A DNA stretch of 64,000 nt, taken from NCBI GenBank assembly GCA_938034385.1, contig CALHLC010000031.1, positions 1 through 64,000 of the forward strand. The letters run 5' to 3'. The notes below the pieces were generated by a model. That model did not search any database. It was not told the DNA's origin and saw only the letters and a program-made list of their open reading frames with translations. This DNA is from an uncultured Bacteriovoracaceae bacterium (GTDB lineage: Bacteria > Bdellovibrionota > Bacteriovoracia > Bacteriovoracales > Bacteriovoracaceae). Shown here piece after piece: positions 49,754 to 59,910 of this stretch (its first letter is position 1; each line of letters opens with the position of its first letter). A program made the translations under genes and the position numbers.

Positions 49754-50986
49754 TTAGTCAATTGGAACATAGTGAAGGAAGAGAGTTCTATAAAATTCTC
49801 CCTTCAGGCGATCAAGTCTTCCATGCTCAAGTCGTGCACTTTCATAAATACACATCTCTCCAGGATTTAAAAAAACACTTTCCATTTTTCCTTGATGGTT
49901 TTTAATATTTAGTGCCCAGGGTTTTTCTACATTTTGATCTATGCAAATTGTTACACTTATAATATGTGTTTGTAGACGGTCTCTGTGAAGTGTAAAAACT
50001 GATCCATTCTTATATGATCTAAACCCATAGCAGAAAGTCGGCCTAAGTGCTGATTGTACTTCATCTTCTACAAATTCTTGAATTCCAGTTAATAAACTTA
50101 TTTGATCAGCCTCACTAAAGAATGAAATTTCTGTAGCTACTTTATATTGATTACTAGAAATATGATATCCTAGTCCAAGCTTATCTCCAGGTTCATATTC
50201 ATTTACAAAAGAATTTTTAACTTCATCGTAAACTTCCTTGATAGAGTTAAAATATAGGGGAGGTACCTCTAGTTTTAAAAAACCCTTTTTGAAAAATTTT
50301 TTGAGTTGTGAAAAGTGAGTTATGTCTGTTCTACCAAAACTAAACTCTGGTTTAGTTACTTTATTAGAAACTGCATTAGGATTAAAGTCGGAAGTAAAAG
50401 GAAGTTCTCTAAACCACTTAGTAATAATATATTTTTCACCCTCAATAATTGGAGTCCCAGCATGTAGAGTTGATGTATCTGGTCGACCATCATCATGAAG
50501 ATTATTCCATAGTACGGCCTTACCTCTTTTAGGTTGTATTGAAATACCCTTAGAAGGGAAGTCAGTAGAACCGCCCTTAACAACATCATTTAAATAAACC
50601 ATTAAAGTCCAAGTTCTATTACCACTTTCAGAGCAATATTGATCATAGGTATCAGCGTGAAAAAAATCATTATGTGCCTTAAATTCTTGTCCTACTTGGT
50701 AATATTGGCCTTGAAGAGGTTCACCAAACTCTTGATCTATTTCCAACTCTTTAGAAATTTTATTATTAATTTGATCAATTATTTTATCACCATCATCAAA
50801 ATAACAAGTTGAGCTAGTACGATGAGCTGTATATTGACTTCCAGTTGAAGAAGCAACAGCTGAAGGCGTCTTTTTCTTTTTTATAAGGTTAACTAAATGA
50901 GCACATTCAGATTCATCTAGAAAGTCCTCAATTTCGTAAACTCCAAAATCAATAACTTTATCTTTTTTCTTAAACCAACCAAACAT
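49754..50986 (-). CDS. Tandem 2-oxoglutarate/Fe(II) oxygenase (prolyl-hydroxylase-like)
   Basis: The first half of this 410-residue protein is a prolyl-4-hydroxylase-type domain (about 15-195): the His-x-Asp pair H105/D107 in FKAHNDFFHAD, the distal H175 in TSTLHAGTPI, and K185/K190 for the 2-oxoglutarate carboxylate in EGEKYIITKWFRE. The second half (about 230-408) looks like another double-stranded beta-helix: H334/D336 in FTLHRDRLQTH, H388 in RLEHGRLD and R400 in FYRTLFLHY. Both sets of iron ligands seem present. The target of hydroxylation is unknown. No signal peptide is visible, so it is cytoplasmic. It lies between parB and a barrel gene and is not part of either unit. Confidence 0.8.
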   Translation of the reverse strand: MFGWFKKKDKVIDFGVYEIEDFLDESECAHLVNLIKKKKTPSAVASSTGSQYTAHRTSSTCYFDDGDKIIDQINNKISKELEIDQEFGEPLQGQYYQVGQEFKAHNDFFHADTYDQYCSESGNRTWTLMVYLNDVVKGGSTDFPSKGISIQPKRGKAVLWNNLHDDGRPDTSTLHAGTPIIEGEKYIITKWFRELPFTSDFNPNAVSNKVTKPEFSFGRTDITHFSQLKKFFKKGFLKLEVPPLYFNSIKEVYDEVKNSFVNEYEPGDKLGLGYHISSNQYKVATEISFFSEADQISLLTGIQEFVEDEVQSALRPTFCYGFRSYKNGSVFTLHRDRLQTHIISVTICIDQNVEKPWALNIKNHQGKMESVFLNPGEMCIYESARLEHGRLDRLKGEFYRTLFLHYVPID

Positions 50987-51162
50987 AAATCGTCCTAAGT
51001 TAAAATAAATAATCTAATTAGTTGAGTACTATTAAGCATAATGAATATAAATAAAATTTCAATAGGTTAGTATCGCAAATAATAGAAATATATAAAAAAA
51101 GAAGATAAAGTAAATAAACACCTAAAGAGTGTAAAAAAAGTATATTTATAAAAAGAGTATTT

Positions 51163-52050
51163 ATGAAAATCTTCTTAGTTTTTTTATTAGTTTGTTCAAA
51201 TATTCTATTTTCTCAAAAAATTACTTCTATTAAGTTAGAAGAAAAATTGATCGTACTTACAAATATAAATCTAGAAAATATTGAGGTTTCAGATCAATTA
51301 GTAACAATTCGGGATGGAAAAAAACGATCTTACATAATAGTAAAGAAAATTGAAGACAGTATGATTACTGGGAAAATAATCAAGGGAACTCCAAAGTTTG
51401 ACGACAAAGTTGAAAAAGGAAACTTTTATATTTTTCAAGGCAATAAGAATAAAAAAAGAAAAATGGAGTTTAATGTAGGTTTAGGAGTAGAAACAATTAC
51501 TTCAATAAAAAGTAGAAACAGTGATGCTGAACGTATTAGTTTTTCACCAAACTTTAAAATAAACCTTGGGTTAGATATTCCTCTCAAAATTTTTAAAAAA
51601 GATTTTCTAGTATTATTAAACTTAAATTCGAATGTCTTTCAAACTAAAGCTGAACCAGTAGATGCTCCAAATAAAGAAGAGTGGTCATATTATTCTATGA
51701 ACTTTACAACAGACTTAGCATACTTGATTTCAAAAAATATTTATGCAAGAGCAGGAGTAGGTACTTCATACCTAAACTATAAAGGAAAAATAAATTCCCA
51801 CAATCAAAACCAGGATAGCATTGGTAGACCTAGGCCCTTTATTGGAACTTATAACGAAACATTTACAGGAATGAGCTTTGGCCCGGGGCTTGGGTATATT
51901 TTAAAAACTAAAAAAAATAAATCAATAAAATTTGATATAGGTTATAATTTTATAAAAAACTTCAAGGCTGAATCTGAAAATCCACTTAATAGAGAAATAA
52001 CAAAAGATTCATTTAACAAGATAAGAGTAGTAGTAAGCTTTGGTTTATAA
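51163..52050 (+). CDS. Secreted protein, probable outer-membrane beta-barrel
   Basis: The 295-residue protein has a signal peptide (KIFLVFLLVCSNILFSQ), a small N-terminal region of about 85 residues, and a C-terminal half with amphipathic strands (FNVGLGVETITSI, LVLLNLNSNVF, IYARAGVGTSYLNY, MSFGPGLGYILKT, IRVVVSFGL). That strand pattern is like small OmpA/OmpW-type barrels, but I cannot assign a family. The leader is AT-rich with no clear promoter. It converges with the cytochrome gene, with a 6-nt overlap. Confidence 0.6.
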   Translation: MKIFLVFLLVCSNILFSQKITSIKLEEKLIVLTNINLENIEVSDQLVTIRDGKKRSYIIVKKIEDSMITGKIIKGTPKFDDKVEKGNFYIFQGNKNKKRKMEFNVGLGVETITSIKSRNSDAERISFSPNFKINLGLDIPLKIFKKDFLVLLNLNSNVFQTKAEPVDAPNKEEWSYYSMNFTTDLAYLISKNIYARAGVGTSYLNYKGKINSHNQNQDSIGRPRPFIGTYNETFTGMSFGPGLGYILKTKKNKSIKFDIGYNFIKNFKAESENPLNREITKDSFNKIRVVVSFGL

Positions 52051-52413
52051 AAAAGAATCAAATATACTAGCGATATCTTCTATATCGTCTATAGATAAAA
52101 CTTCTGCTGGAAATGGTTGCATATCCCCATAACCCATTTCTACAGCATTTAAAATATCCGAATCATTAGAGCCTTGAATATTAGGACCATAAATTGAATC
52201 TCCAAGTTGCCCAATCCCTGAGCCATCAGAGTTGTGGCAAGAAGCACAATGCATAGAGTATAAAACTCCACCATTGGATGGATCTCCAATAGTCCTATCA
52301 ATTGAACTATTAGAAGCTACATGTTCACTGATATCTCCAACTAGTGAGGAATCAAAGCTTTTGCCGCAAGAACATAAAAATATAAAAAATATTATGTTCA
52401 AATACATTTTCAT
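52045..52413 (-). CDS. c-type cytochrome lipoprotein
   Basis: A lipoprotein signal (FIFLCSCGKS, lipid Cys about 16) is followed by a single class I cytochrome c domain in 122 residues. The haem attachment motif is C56-A-S-C59-H60, and M98 in GYGDMQPFPAE is the likely sixth ligand. It should be anchored in the periplasm or outer membrane and transfer single electrons. Neighbours give no specific partner. The 3' end overlaps the convergent barrel gene by 6 nt. Confidence 0.88.
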   Translation of the reverse strand: MKMYLNIIFFIFLCSCGKSFDSSLVGDISEHVASNSSIDRTIGDPSNGGVLYSMHCASCHNSDGSGIGQLGDSIYGPNIQGSNDSDILNAVEMGYGDMQPFPAEVLSIDDIEDIASIFDSFL

Positions 52414-52544
52414 TATCTAAATACCCTTTTATTAACCTTAAAAATTTATCGGCTCCTAAATTCTAAACTTTAGATAAAAAATAATATGATTCCAGGTAGT
52501 TAGGGGAGTATTAGGAGGTAAAAATACCAAAAAAAGGAGGCTAT

Positions 52545-52601
52545 TTGGGATTAATTAAAAAATTAAGAATTGTTAAAGGAGTTTTCTATAAAAAAACATA
52601 G
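52545..52601 (+). CDS. Possible 18-residue leader peptide
   Basis: A TTG codon lies 4 nt after GGAGG and opens a frame of 18 codons ending in TAG. The peptide would be short, basic and amphipathic (GLIKKLRIVKGVFYKKT after the start). The strong ribosome-binding string is the only positive evidence; it lies upstream of the candidate atp promoter, so it would be transcribed separately or from an earlier promoter. It may well be chance. Confidence 0.22.
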   Translation: MGLIKKLRIVKGVFYKKT

Positions 52602-52673
52602 AATTTAGTAAATATAGCCTGTCGCATCAAACAAAGAGAGAATACAAAAACTTTAGAATAAATAATGAATAAA

Positions 52674-52700
52674 TTGACTAACAAAACCCTAGAGTATAAA
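52674..52700 (+). promoter_or_regulatory. Candidate promoter of the atp operon
   Basis: TTGACT (52674-52679) and TATAAA (52695-52700) with a 15-nt spacer, 44 nt before the first atp start codon. Both boxes match five of six consensus bases; the spacer is short. Confidence 0.45.
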
Positions 52701-52744
52701 CATCAATAAAAATTAAATTAAGTATATGAATTTAAAGGAAAATC

Positions 52745-53188
52745 GTGGAAATCGTTACCTCTATTCTCACTCAATTAGGTATTAATAATACCTTCTATAT
52801 TCAGTTTGCAATTATCTGTGTTTTGTATTTTATCTCGTCTAGAGTGTTGTTTATTCCTCTTCAGAAAGTTTTAGATTTAAGAGCTGAAAAAACTACAAAA
52901 ACAGAAAAGCTAGCTGGTGAATTAAACGAAAAATATAAAAATTTAAAATACGAATATGATGAAAAGCTTGAAAGAACTCATAAAAGTGTTCAAGAAGATA
53001 AGACAAACAAGAAAAAAGAAATAGAAAGAGAATTAGAATATAGCTTTAAAGAAAAAGAAAGCGAGATCAATGATAAGTTAGATGCACAAAAAGAAGTTGT
53101 TGAAAAAGAATACTTATCTAAGAAAAATGATATTTTGAATGAAAGTACTAATCTGGCTAGTGAATTAATTAAGAGGGTACATGGATAA
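52745..53188 (+). CDS. atpF': ATP synthase F0 subunit b'
   Basis: First of two b-type peripheral-stalk subunits. It starts with GTG 6 nt after AAAGGA. The 147-residue product has one N-terminal membrane helix (FYIQFAIICVLYFISSRVLFIP) and then a long charged coiled coil rich in Lys and Glu. A pair of different b subunits is typical of several deltaproteobacterial-like lineages and photosynthetic bacteria. It overlaps the next gene by 8 nt. Confidence 0.85.
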   Translation: MEIVTSILTQLGINNTFYIQFAIICVLYFISSRVLFIPLQKVLDLRAEKTTKTEKLAGELNEKYKNLKYEYDEKLERTHKSVQEDKTNKKKEIERELEYSFKEKESEINDKLDAQKEVVEKEYLSKKNDILNESTNLASELIKRVHG

Positions 53189-53702
53189 GTTATTATTTTT
53201 TATAAGTTTTGGTGCTTATGCTGCTGGAGGTGGTGGACATCATGTTGATGCATCATCACTAATATATCCATTAATTAATACTTTGTTAGTAGGAGTGATT
53301 TTTTTCACGCAAAGAAAAAAAATAGGAGCTTATTTTACTGGCAAGTATGATCAGATTAAAGAGATTTCAGAAAGAGCAAAAACTCAAAAATTTGAAGCTC
53401 AAATGTTGTTAGAAAAACAGCAGAAAAAAAATGATAAACTTAGTGACACTCTTGCTGAAATTGAAATGAATGCTAAGAAAGAAGTAGCTAGTTTCAAAGA
53501 CATGAAAGAAAAAGAAAACATTAAAAGAGTTGCAAAACTTGAAGAAGATTTTGGTTCAAAACTGGAAATGAAAAAATTAGAAATGGTTAAGTCTATTAAC
53601 AAAGAATTAATCGATAGTGTTATTTCTAAAGCAAAAGAGCAGGTTAAGAATAACCCTGACCTTGTTACAAAACTAAATAAGAGTATAACTCAAGGCCTAT
53701 AA
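53181..53702 (+). CDS. atpF: ATP synthase F0 subunit b
   Basis: Second stalk subunit (173 residues). A signal-like start (LLFFISFGAYAAGGGGHH) precedes the membrane helix (IYPLINTLLVGVIFFT) and a long coiled coil ending in the delta-binding region. Its stop overlaps the atpH start by one base. The Gly/His-rich segment before the helix would lie on the periplasmic side. Confidence 0.88.
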   Translation: MDKLLFFISFGAYAAGGGGHHVDASSLIYPLINTLLVGVIFFTQRKKIGAYFTGKYDQIKEISERAKTQKFEAQMLLEKQQKKNDKLSDTLAEIEMNAKKEVASFKDMKEKENIKRVAKLEEDFGSKLEMKKLEMVKSINKELIDSVISKAKEQVKNNPDLVTKLNKSITQGL

Positions 53703-54238
53703 TGAAAGAACAAGTAATTGCTAAAACTTACGCTCAAGCTATTAGATCTATTTCTAAGGATGAGGCATTTGATGCAGTTAATGAATTAGTTAAATTTAAT
53801 AATGCGGTAAATATCTCTAGTGAGCTTGAGCAAGTATTATTTCTTGAAGCTTTTTCAGAAGAAGAAAAAATAGGTGTTCTTGAAGATATAACAAATAAAT
53901 TGGGTATCCATAAGACAGTTCAAAATTTCATGAAATACTTAATTAATGAAAAAAGAATGAATCTTATAAATATGATTTATAAAGAAGTTGTTATAATGGA
54001 TGATGATGAGAAAGGATTTTTAAAAGGGTCTATTCAGGGATCATCTGAATCAATAGATGATGAGACAAAGAAAAGAATTATTGAGCATTTAGAAAAAAAA
54101 TTAAATAAGAAAGTAAATTTAAGTTACGAGAAAAATGAAAAGATAACTGCAGGTTATAGAGTAAGTGCAGGAGATTATCTAATGGATGCGAGTCTTGATA
54201 ATCAATTTGATGAATTTAAAAAAACTATAATGTTTTAA
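53702..54238 (+). CDS. atpH: ATP synthase F1 subunit delta
   Basis: The delta subunit joins the stalk to the top of F1. The 178-residue length is typical. VIAKTYAQAIRSIS at the N-terminus and the C-terminal GYRVSAGDYLMDASLDNQFDEFKK match the family signature (G-x-x-x-x-x-x-D-x-x-x-D-x-S). It lies between atpF and atpA as in most operons. Confidence 0.93.
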   Translation: MKEQVIAKTYAQAIRSISKDEAFDAVNELVKFNNAVNISSELEQVLFLEAFSEEEKIGVLEDITNKLGIHKTVQNFMKYLINEKRMNLINMIYKEVVIMDDDEKGFLKGSIQGSSESIDDETKKRIIEHLEKKLNKKVNLSYEKNEKITAGYRVSAGDYLMDASLDNQFDEFKKTIMF

Positions 54239-54254
54239 ATATAAAGAGGTATAA

Positions 54255-55772
54255 ATGAGTACAGCTATTAGACCAGAAGAAATTACTTCGATCATTAAAG
54301 ATCGGATAGCTAATTTTCAGTCGCGATTAGATGTAAGTGAAATTGGAACAGTTTTAACTGTTGGAGATGGTGTTGCCAGAGTTTTTGGACTTAAAAATGT
54401 TCTTGCTGGTGAGTTAGTAGAATTTGAAGACGGTTCTAAAGGAATGGTTTTAAACCTTGAGAGTAATAACGTTGGTATTGCAGTTCTTGGTGATGATAAA
54501 GAAATTAAAGAAGGCTCTAAAGTTAAAAGAACTGAAAAAATTGTTGAAGTTCCTGTTGGGCCTGAGTTATTGGGAAGAGTTGTTAATCCATTGGGTGAGC
54601 CAATAGATGGTAAAGGACCTCTTAATGCTAAACATACATCAAGAGTTGAAACAAAAGCTCCTGGAATTATCGCTAGAAAGTCGGTTCACGAGCCACTTCA
54701 AACTGGGATTAAAGCAATTGATGCCATGATTCCAATTGGAAGGGGACAACGAGAGCTTATTATTGGAGATAGAAAAACAGGAAAGACAGCTGTTGCGATT
54801 GATACGATCATTAACCAAAAAGGTAAAGATGTTAAATGTATCTACGTTGCCATTGGTCAGAAGCAATCTACAGTTCGTCAGGTTTATCAAAAATTAGAAG
54901 AAACTGGAGCTTTAGAATATACAACAATTGTATCTGCAACAGCTTCACAGTCAGCTCCTCTTCAATTTATTGCACCATATTCAGGTTGTGCCATGGGTGA
55001 GTACTTTTTAAATAATGGTCAGCATTCATTAATTATTTATGATGATCTTACAAAGCAATCTCAAGCCTATAGACAATTATCATTATTACTTAGACGTCCA
55101 CCAGGACGAGAGGCATTCCCAGGGGATGTATTTTATATTCACTCAAGACTTTTAGAGAGAGCGTGTAAAGTAAATGATGATCTTGGAAATGGTTCAATGA
55201 CGGCACTTCCAATCATTGAAACTCAAGAGGGTGACGTTTCTGCTTATATTCCTACAAACGTTATTTCTATTACTGATGGTCAAATTTATCTTGAGTCGGA
55301 TCTTTTTAATTCTGGTATTCGTCCAGCGGTTAACGTTGGCCTTTCGGTATCAAGGGTTGGTGGTTCAGCACAAGTTAAAGCAATGAAAAAAGTTGCTGGT
55401 ACTCTTCGATTAGACCTTGCTCAATATAGAGAGCTTGCAGCATTTGCTGCATTTGGATCTGATCTAGATGAAACGACTCAAAATCAGCTAAACAGAGGTG
55501 AGAGACTGGTTGAGCTTTTAAAACAAGGTCAATACGCTCCTGTTGATGTTTACGATCAAGTTGCTTCAATCTTTGCTGGTACAAAAGGATTATTTGATAA
55601 AGTTCCAGTTTCAAAAATTAAAGATGCCGAGAAAGATCTTTTAGACTTTTTACATAATAGACATGCTGGTGTGATGAAAGAATTATCTAGCGGTGGAAAG
55701 ATGACTAATGAATTAGTTGCTAGTTTAACAGATGCGATTAAGAGTTTTAACGAAGTAAATAAATACGAATAA
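54255..55772 (+). CDS. atpA: ATP synthase F1 subunit alpha
   Basis: Regulatory nucleotide-binding subunit of F1. The 505-residue product has Walker [16 protein letters not shown] (about 169-176), the [29 protein letters not shown] stretch (key parts DDLTKQ and PPGREA), and [18 protein letters not shown] with the arginine finger. A ribosome site AAAGAGG precedes the ATG. Length and motifs are normal. Confidence 0.98.
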   Translation: MSTAIRPEEITSIIKDRIANFQSRLDVSEIGTVLTVGDGVARVFGLKNVLAGELVEFEDGSKGMVLNLESNNVGIAVLGDDKEIKEGSKVKRTEKIVEVPVGPELLGRVVNPLGEPIDGKGPLNAKHTSRVETKAPGIIARKSVHEPLQTGIKAIDAMIPIGRGQRELIIGDRKTGKTAVAIDTIINQKGKDVKCIYVAIGQKQSTVRQVYQKLEETGALEYTTIVSATASQSAPLQFIAPYSGCAMGEYFLNNGQHSLIIYDDLTKQSQAYRQLSLLLRRPPGREAFPGDVFYIHSRLLERACKVNDDLGNGSMTALPIIETQEGDVSAYIPTNVISITDGQIYLESDLFNSGIRPAVNVGLSVSRVGGSAQVKAMKKVAGTLRLDLAQYRELAAFAAFGSDLDETTQNQLNRGERLVELLKQGQYAPVDVYDQVASIFAGTKGLFDKVPVSKIKDAEKDLLDFLHNRHAGVMKELSSGGKMTNELVASLTDAIKSFNEVNKYE

Positions 55773-55775
55773 ATT

Positions 55776-56648
55776 ATGGCAAATATAAAAGACCTTAAAA
55801 AAAGAATTAAAAGTACCAAAGGTACATACAAGATAACTAGTGCAATGAAACTAGTGTCTGCTGCTAAGCTTGCAAGAGCTCAACAGAGAATTCTGAGTCT
55901 TAAACCTTATTCAAATGAATTGATGTCTACATTAAAAACTGTAGCAGCAGTTACTAGTGATTATGAACATGATTTTTTTAAAGATGATTCGGAAAATAAG
56001 CATGCACATTTATTAATTATTTCTTCAGATAAAGGTTTATGTGGTGGGTATAACGGCCAATTATATAAAGAAGCTAAAAAATTTTTAGCAGCTAACAATG
56101 ATAAAGAATTTAAAGTTCACTTCATTGGAAAAAAAGTTAAAGAATTAATTGCTGAAGAAGTTAATGTTGGAAATCATTATCAGTTTGAAAAAGTTGATCC
56201 TACTCATGATGAAATTTTAGACATTGCTGATGAGTTAAGTACTTCTTTTGAAACAGGTGAAGTAGGAAGTGTACATATACTTTATAATTCTTTTGAGTCT
56301 GCGATGAGTTGTTTTGCAACAGCTAGTCAGATTCTTCCATTTTCTATGCCAGAAGATGATAAAGAAAAGATTAAGGAAGATTTCCCATTTGATTTTAAAT
56401 ACGCACCTAGTGCGGAAGATATATTAGATACGATGATTCCAGAAGTTTACGCTAATAGTATTTATACAGCTGTATTAGATGCAATTGCGAGTGAACATGG
56501 GATGAGAATGGTTGCGATGGATAATGCTAGTAGTAACTGTAACGATGTAATTAAAAAATTAACATTAAAGATGAATAAATTAAGACAAGCTGCGATTACA
56601 ACTGAACTTATAGAAGTTGTATCGGGAGCAGAGTCATTAAACGGCTAA
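55776..56648 (+). CDS. atpG: ATP synthase F1 subunit gamma
   Basis: Central rotor shaft. The 290-residue product starts with IKDLKKRIKSTKGTYKITSAMKLVSA (key part KITSAMKLVSAAKL) and ends with the family signature ASEHGMRMVAMDNASSNCND, followed by the helical end where the usual R-Q-A-x-I-T-x-E-L-x-E-V is present. ISSDKGLCGGYN is the conserved mid-region. It begins 3 nt after atpA. Confidence 0.97.
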   Translation: MANIKDLKKRIKSTKGTYKITSAMKLVSAAKLARAQQRILSLKPYSNELMSTLKTVAAVTSDYEHDFFKDDSENKHAHLLIISSDKGLCGGYNGQLYKEAKKFLAANNDKEFKVHFIGKKVKELIAEEVNVGNHYQFEKVDPTHDEILDIADELSTSFETGEVGSVHILYNSFESAMSCFATASQILPFSMPEDDKEKIKEDFPFDFKYAPSAEDILDTMIPEVYANSIYTAVLDAIASEHGMRMVAMDNASSNCNDVIKKLTLKMNKLRQAAITTELIEVVSGAESLNG

Positions 56649-56652
56649 GTAA

Positions 56653-58095
<1,443 letters not shown>

Positions 58096-58097
58096 AG

Positions 58098-58508
58098 ATG
58101 TTTAAGTTAGATATTCTTACTCCCAGTGGTGTTGTTGTTAAAGACTTTGAATGTAGTGAAGTCTTAGTACCGACAGTTAGTGGAGAGATAGATATCTTAA
58201 AAGACCATACTCATGTGCTTACGAAATTATCTACAGGGATTGTTACAGCAATCGATTTAAATAGTAAGAAATGGAATTTTTCTGTTACTCATGGGACTTG
58301 TAAAATTCTTGGTGATAGAGTTTCTATTCTTGCAATGACATCTGAGTCATCTGAGAAAATTGATATTGATAGAGCAAAAGCTGCTCTAGAAAAAGCTGAA
58401 AAGAAACTGGCTCAAGCGATTGAAAATGACGTTGAACTTATAAAGTTTAGAAGAAAAAAAGAAAGAGCTGAGATGAGAATCAAACTTGCTTATACTCGTG
58501 GTGAATAA
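58098..58508 (+). CDS. atpC: ATP synthase F1 subunit epsilon
   Basis: The rotor subunit that can inhibit ATP hydrolysis. The 136-residue product has an N-terminal beta-sandwich (FKLDILTPSGVVVKDF, VPTVSGEIDILKDHTHVLTKL) and a C-terminal helical hairpin (IDRAKAALEKAEKKLAQA). It is the last gene of the seven-gene unit; no terminator is evident before yfbR, so transcription may continue. Confidence 0.95.
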   Translation: MFKLDILTPSGVVVKDFECSEVLVPTVSGEIDILKDHTHVLTKLSTGIVTAIDLNSKKWNFSVTHGTCKILGDRVSILAMTSESSEKIDIDRAKAALEKAEKKLAQAIENDVELIKFRRKKERAEMRIKLAYTRGE

Positions 58509-58540
58509 TAGAAATTAATCTTAAAATCAAGGTTTGAATA

Positions 58541-59125
58541 ATGAGTCATTTTTATGCATATGTTAGCAGAATGAAGCTAATTGAGCGTTGGTCTCTTATG
58601 CACAACCTTAGGCCTGAAAATGTCCAAGAACATAGTCTTCAAGTTGCAATTGTTGCCCATTCTTTAGCTACAATTGGAAATAAATATTTTGAGAAAAATT
58701 ATAATGCTGACAGAATTTGTACTCTAGCCATTTTTCATGATGCAACTGAAGTTCTAACAGGAGATCTACCTACTCCTGTAAAATACTTCAATCCAGATAT
58801 AAAAAACGCTTATAAAGAAATTGAAAAACTAGCAACGGATAAACTTTTATCTTATTTACCTAATGAGATGCTTGAAGAGTATTCTAAAATTTTTAAGAAA
58901 CAAGTTGAGGATACAGATTCTTGGAAGATAGTTAAGGCCGCTGATAGTTTATGTGCTTATATAAAATGTGTAGAAGAATCAGCAGCTGGAAATAAAGAGT
59001 TTAACAGAGCAAAAATCACCATAGAAAATTCTTTAAGAGAGATGAACATGGAAGAAGTTGGTTATTTTATTAAAAATTTTTTACATAGCTTTTCATTAAG
59101 CTTAGATGAGTTAAGTCTTCATTAG
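58541..59125 (+). CDS. yfbR: 5'-deoxynucleotidase YfbR (HD domain)
   Basis: YfbR removes phosphate from deoxyribonucleoside 5'-monophosphates. The 194-residue product shows the HD-type metal ligands: H-S in VQEHSLQVA, the FHDATEVLTGDLPTPVKY block, and D in VKAADSLCAYIKC. RMKLIERWSLMHN at the N-terminus is characteristic. It lies 32 nt after atpC and overlaps the convergent nucleosidase gene by 4 nt. Confidence 0.93.
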   Translation: MSHFYAYVSRMKLIERWSLMHNLRPENVQEHSLQVAIVAHSLATIGNKYFEKNYNADRICTLAIFHDATEVLTGDLPTPVKYFNPDIKNAYKEIEKLATDKLLSYLPNEMLEEYSKIFKKQVEDTDSWKIVKAADSLCAYIKCVEESAAGNKEFNRAKITIENSLREMNMEEVGYFIKNFLHSFSLSLDELSLH

Positions 59126-59829
59126 TCCTTTAGAGCAGTAACTATATCTCTTAAGCTTATAGATAGATTTTTACAAGCAAGGTTTAAGTTTTCAAAAAAT
59201 TGATCTGATGTAGGAGATTCATCTATATCAATAATATCAGTGATTGCTTTTATTCCAATCCAGGGTGTTTTATAAAAACTACAAACTTGAGCGATGGCAC
59301 AAAGTTCCATTTCCTTAACAGATGAATTTAAGCTTGAAATAGTCTCTTCGTCAGAAGGATTCATTTCAAAAGAGTTACCTGTTGAAATAGTAGAAGGAAT
59401 CAAGCTTTTTAAGTTTTTAATAGAACTAAAATATTTAGAAGTCGAAGAAAAATTTCCTTTAAAGTATTCATGATATCCAGGAATGGAAATTCTATGATCA
59501 TGATAATAAGAATTTTCACAAATAGTTACGTCTCCAATTTTTAAACCTTTAGATTGTTTTCCACCAGCAGTACCAGCATTAATCAAAAGATCTGGTTTTA
59601 ATAATCTTAAAGATGCTTCGGAGATTAAACTAGCCATCTCGGTGCCAAGATAAGAAACATGATCACTAACTCTTCCATTTACAATTAAGTGAATTATCTT
59701 TTCTTCAATATTAGTATGGTATAAATTATGAGGTATAGGAGTATTGAGTGGATTAATATTCTTAAAGTCTAAAAGTTCTATAAACGGCTTAGCTTCCTCA
59801 GCCATAGTGATCTGGATACAAATATTCAT
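59122..59829 (-). CDS. MTA/SAH nucleosidase-like protein (phosphorylase superfamily)
   Basis: The 235-residue product has the PNP/MTAN fold: an acidic residue near the N-terminus (ITMAEEAKPF), LLINAGTAGGKQSKGLKIGDV, an EMELCAIAQVC motif that matches the ribose-binding Met-Glu of MtnN, and IKAITDIID with the catalytic Asp. It should cleave the glycosidic bond of methylthioadenosine, S-adenosylhomocysteine or a related nucleoside. Divergence in the middle leaves substrate choice open. It is convergent with yfbR. Confidence 0.82.
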   Translation of the reverse strand: MNICIQITMAEEAKPFIELLDFKNINPLNTPIPHNLYHTNIEEKIIHLIVNGRVSDHVSYLGTEMASLISEASLRLLKPDLLINAGTAGGKQSKGLKIGDVTICENSYYHDHRISIPGYHEYFKGNFSSTSKYFSSIKNLKSLIPSTISTGNSFEMNPSDEETISSLNSSVKEMELCAIAQVCSFYKTPWIGIKAITDIIDIDESPTSDQFFENLNLACKNLSISLRDIVTALKD

Positions 59830-59910
59830 AAGAAAAGAATAGCAAAAAAAAGTATTACTGATAACTAAATTAAAAGTAAAGAATATCTATATAATACCGA
59901 TAAAATAATA

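Larger units (their letters stand above)
52414..52744. other. Leader region upstream of the ATP synthase operon
   Basis: A 331-nt non-coding stretch. Its middle is purine-rich (52494-52550) with two full Shine-Dalgarno-like strings, AGGAGGT (52513-52519) and AAGGAGGC (52535-52542). A candidate promoter and an 18-codon reading frame are listed separately. I see no tRNA, riboswitch or terminator in it. Confidence 0.5.

Noticed and set aside
52494-52525. Possible G-quadruplex in the atp leader
   Set aside because: Only one run of four G and otherwise pairs of G; too weak to support a quadruplex.
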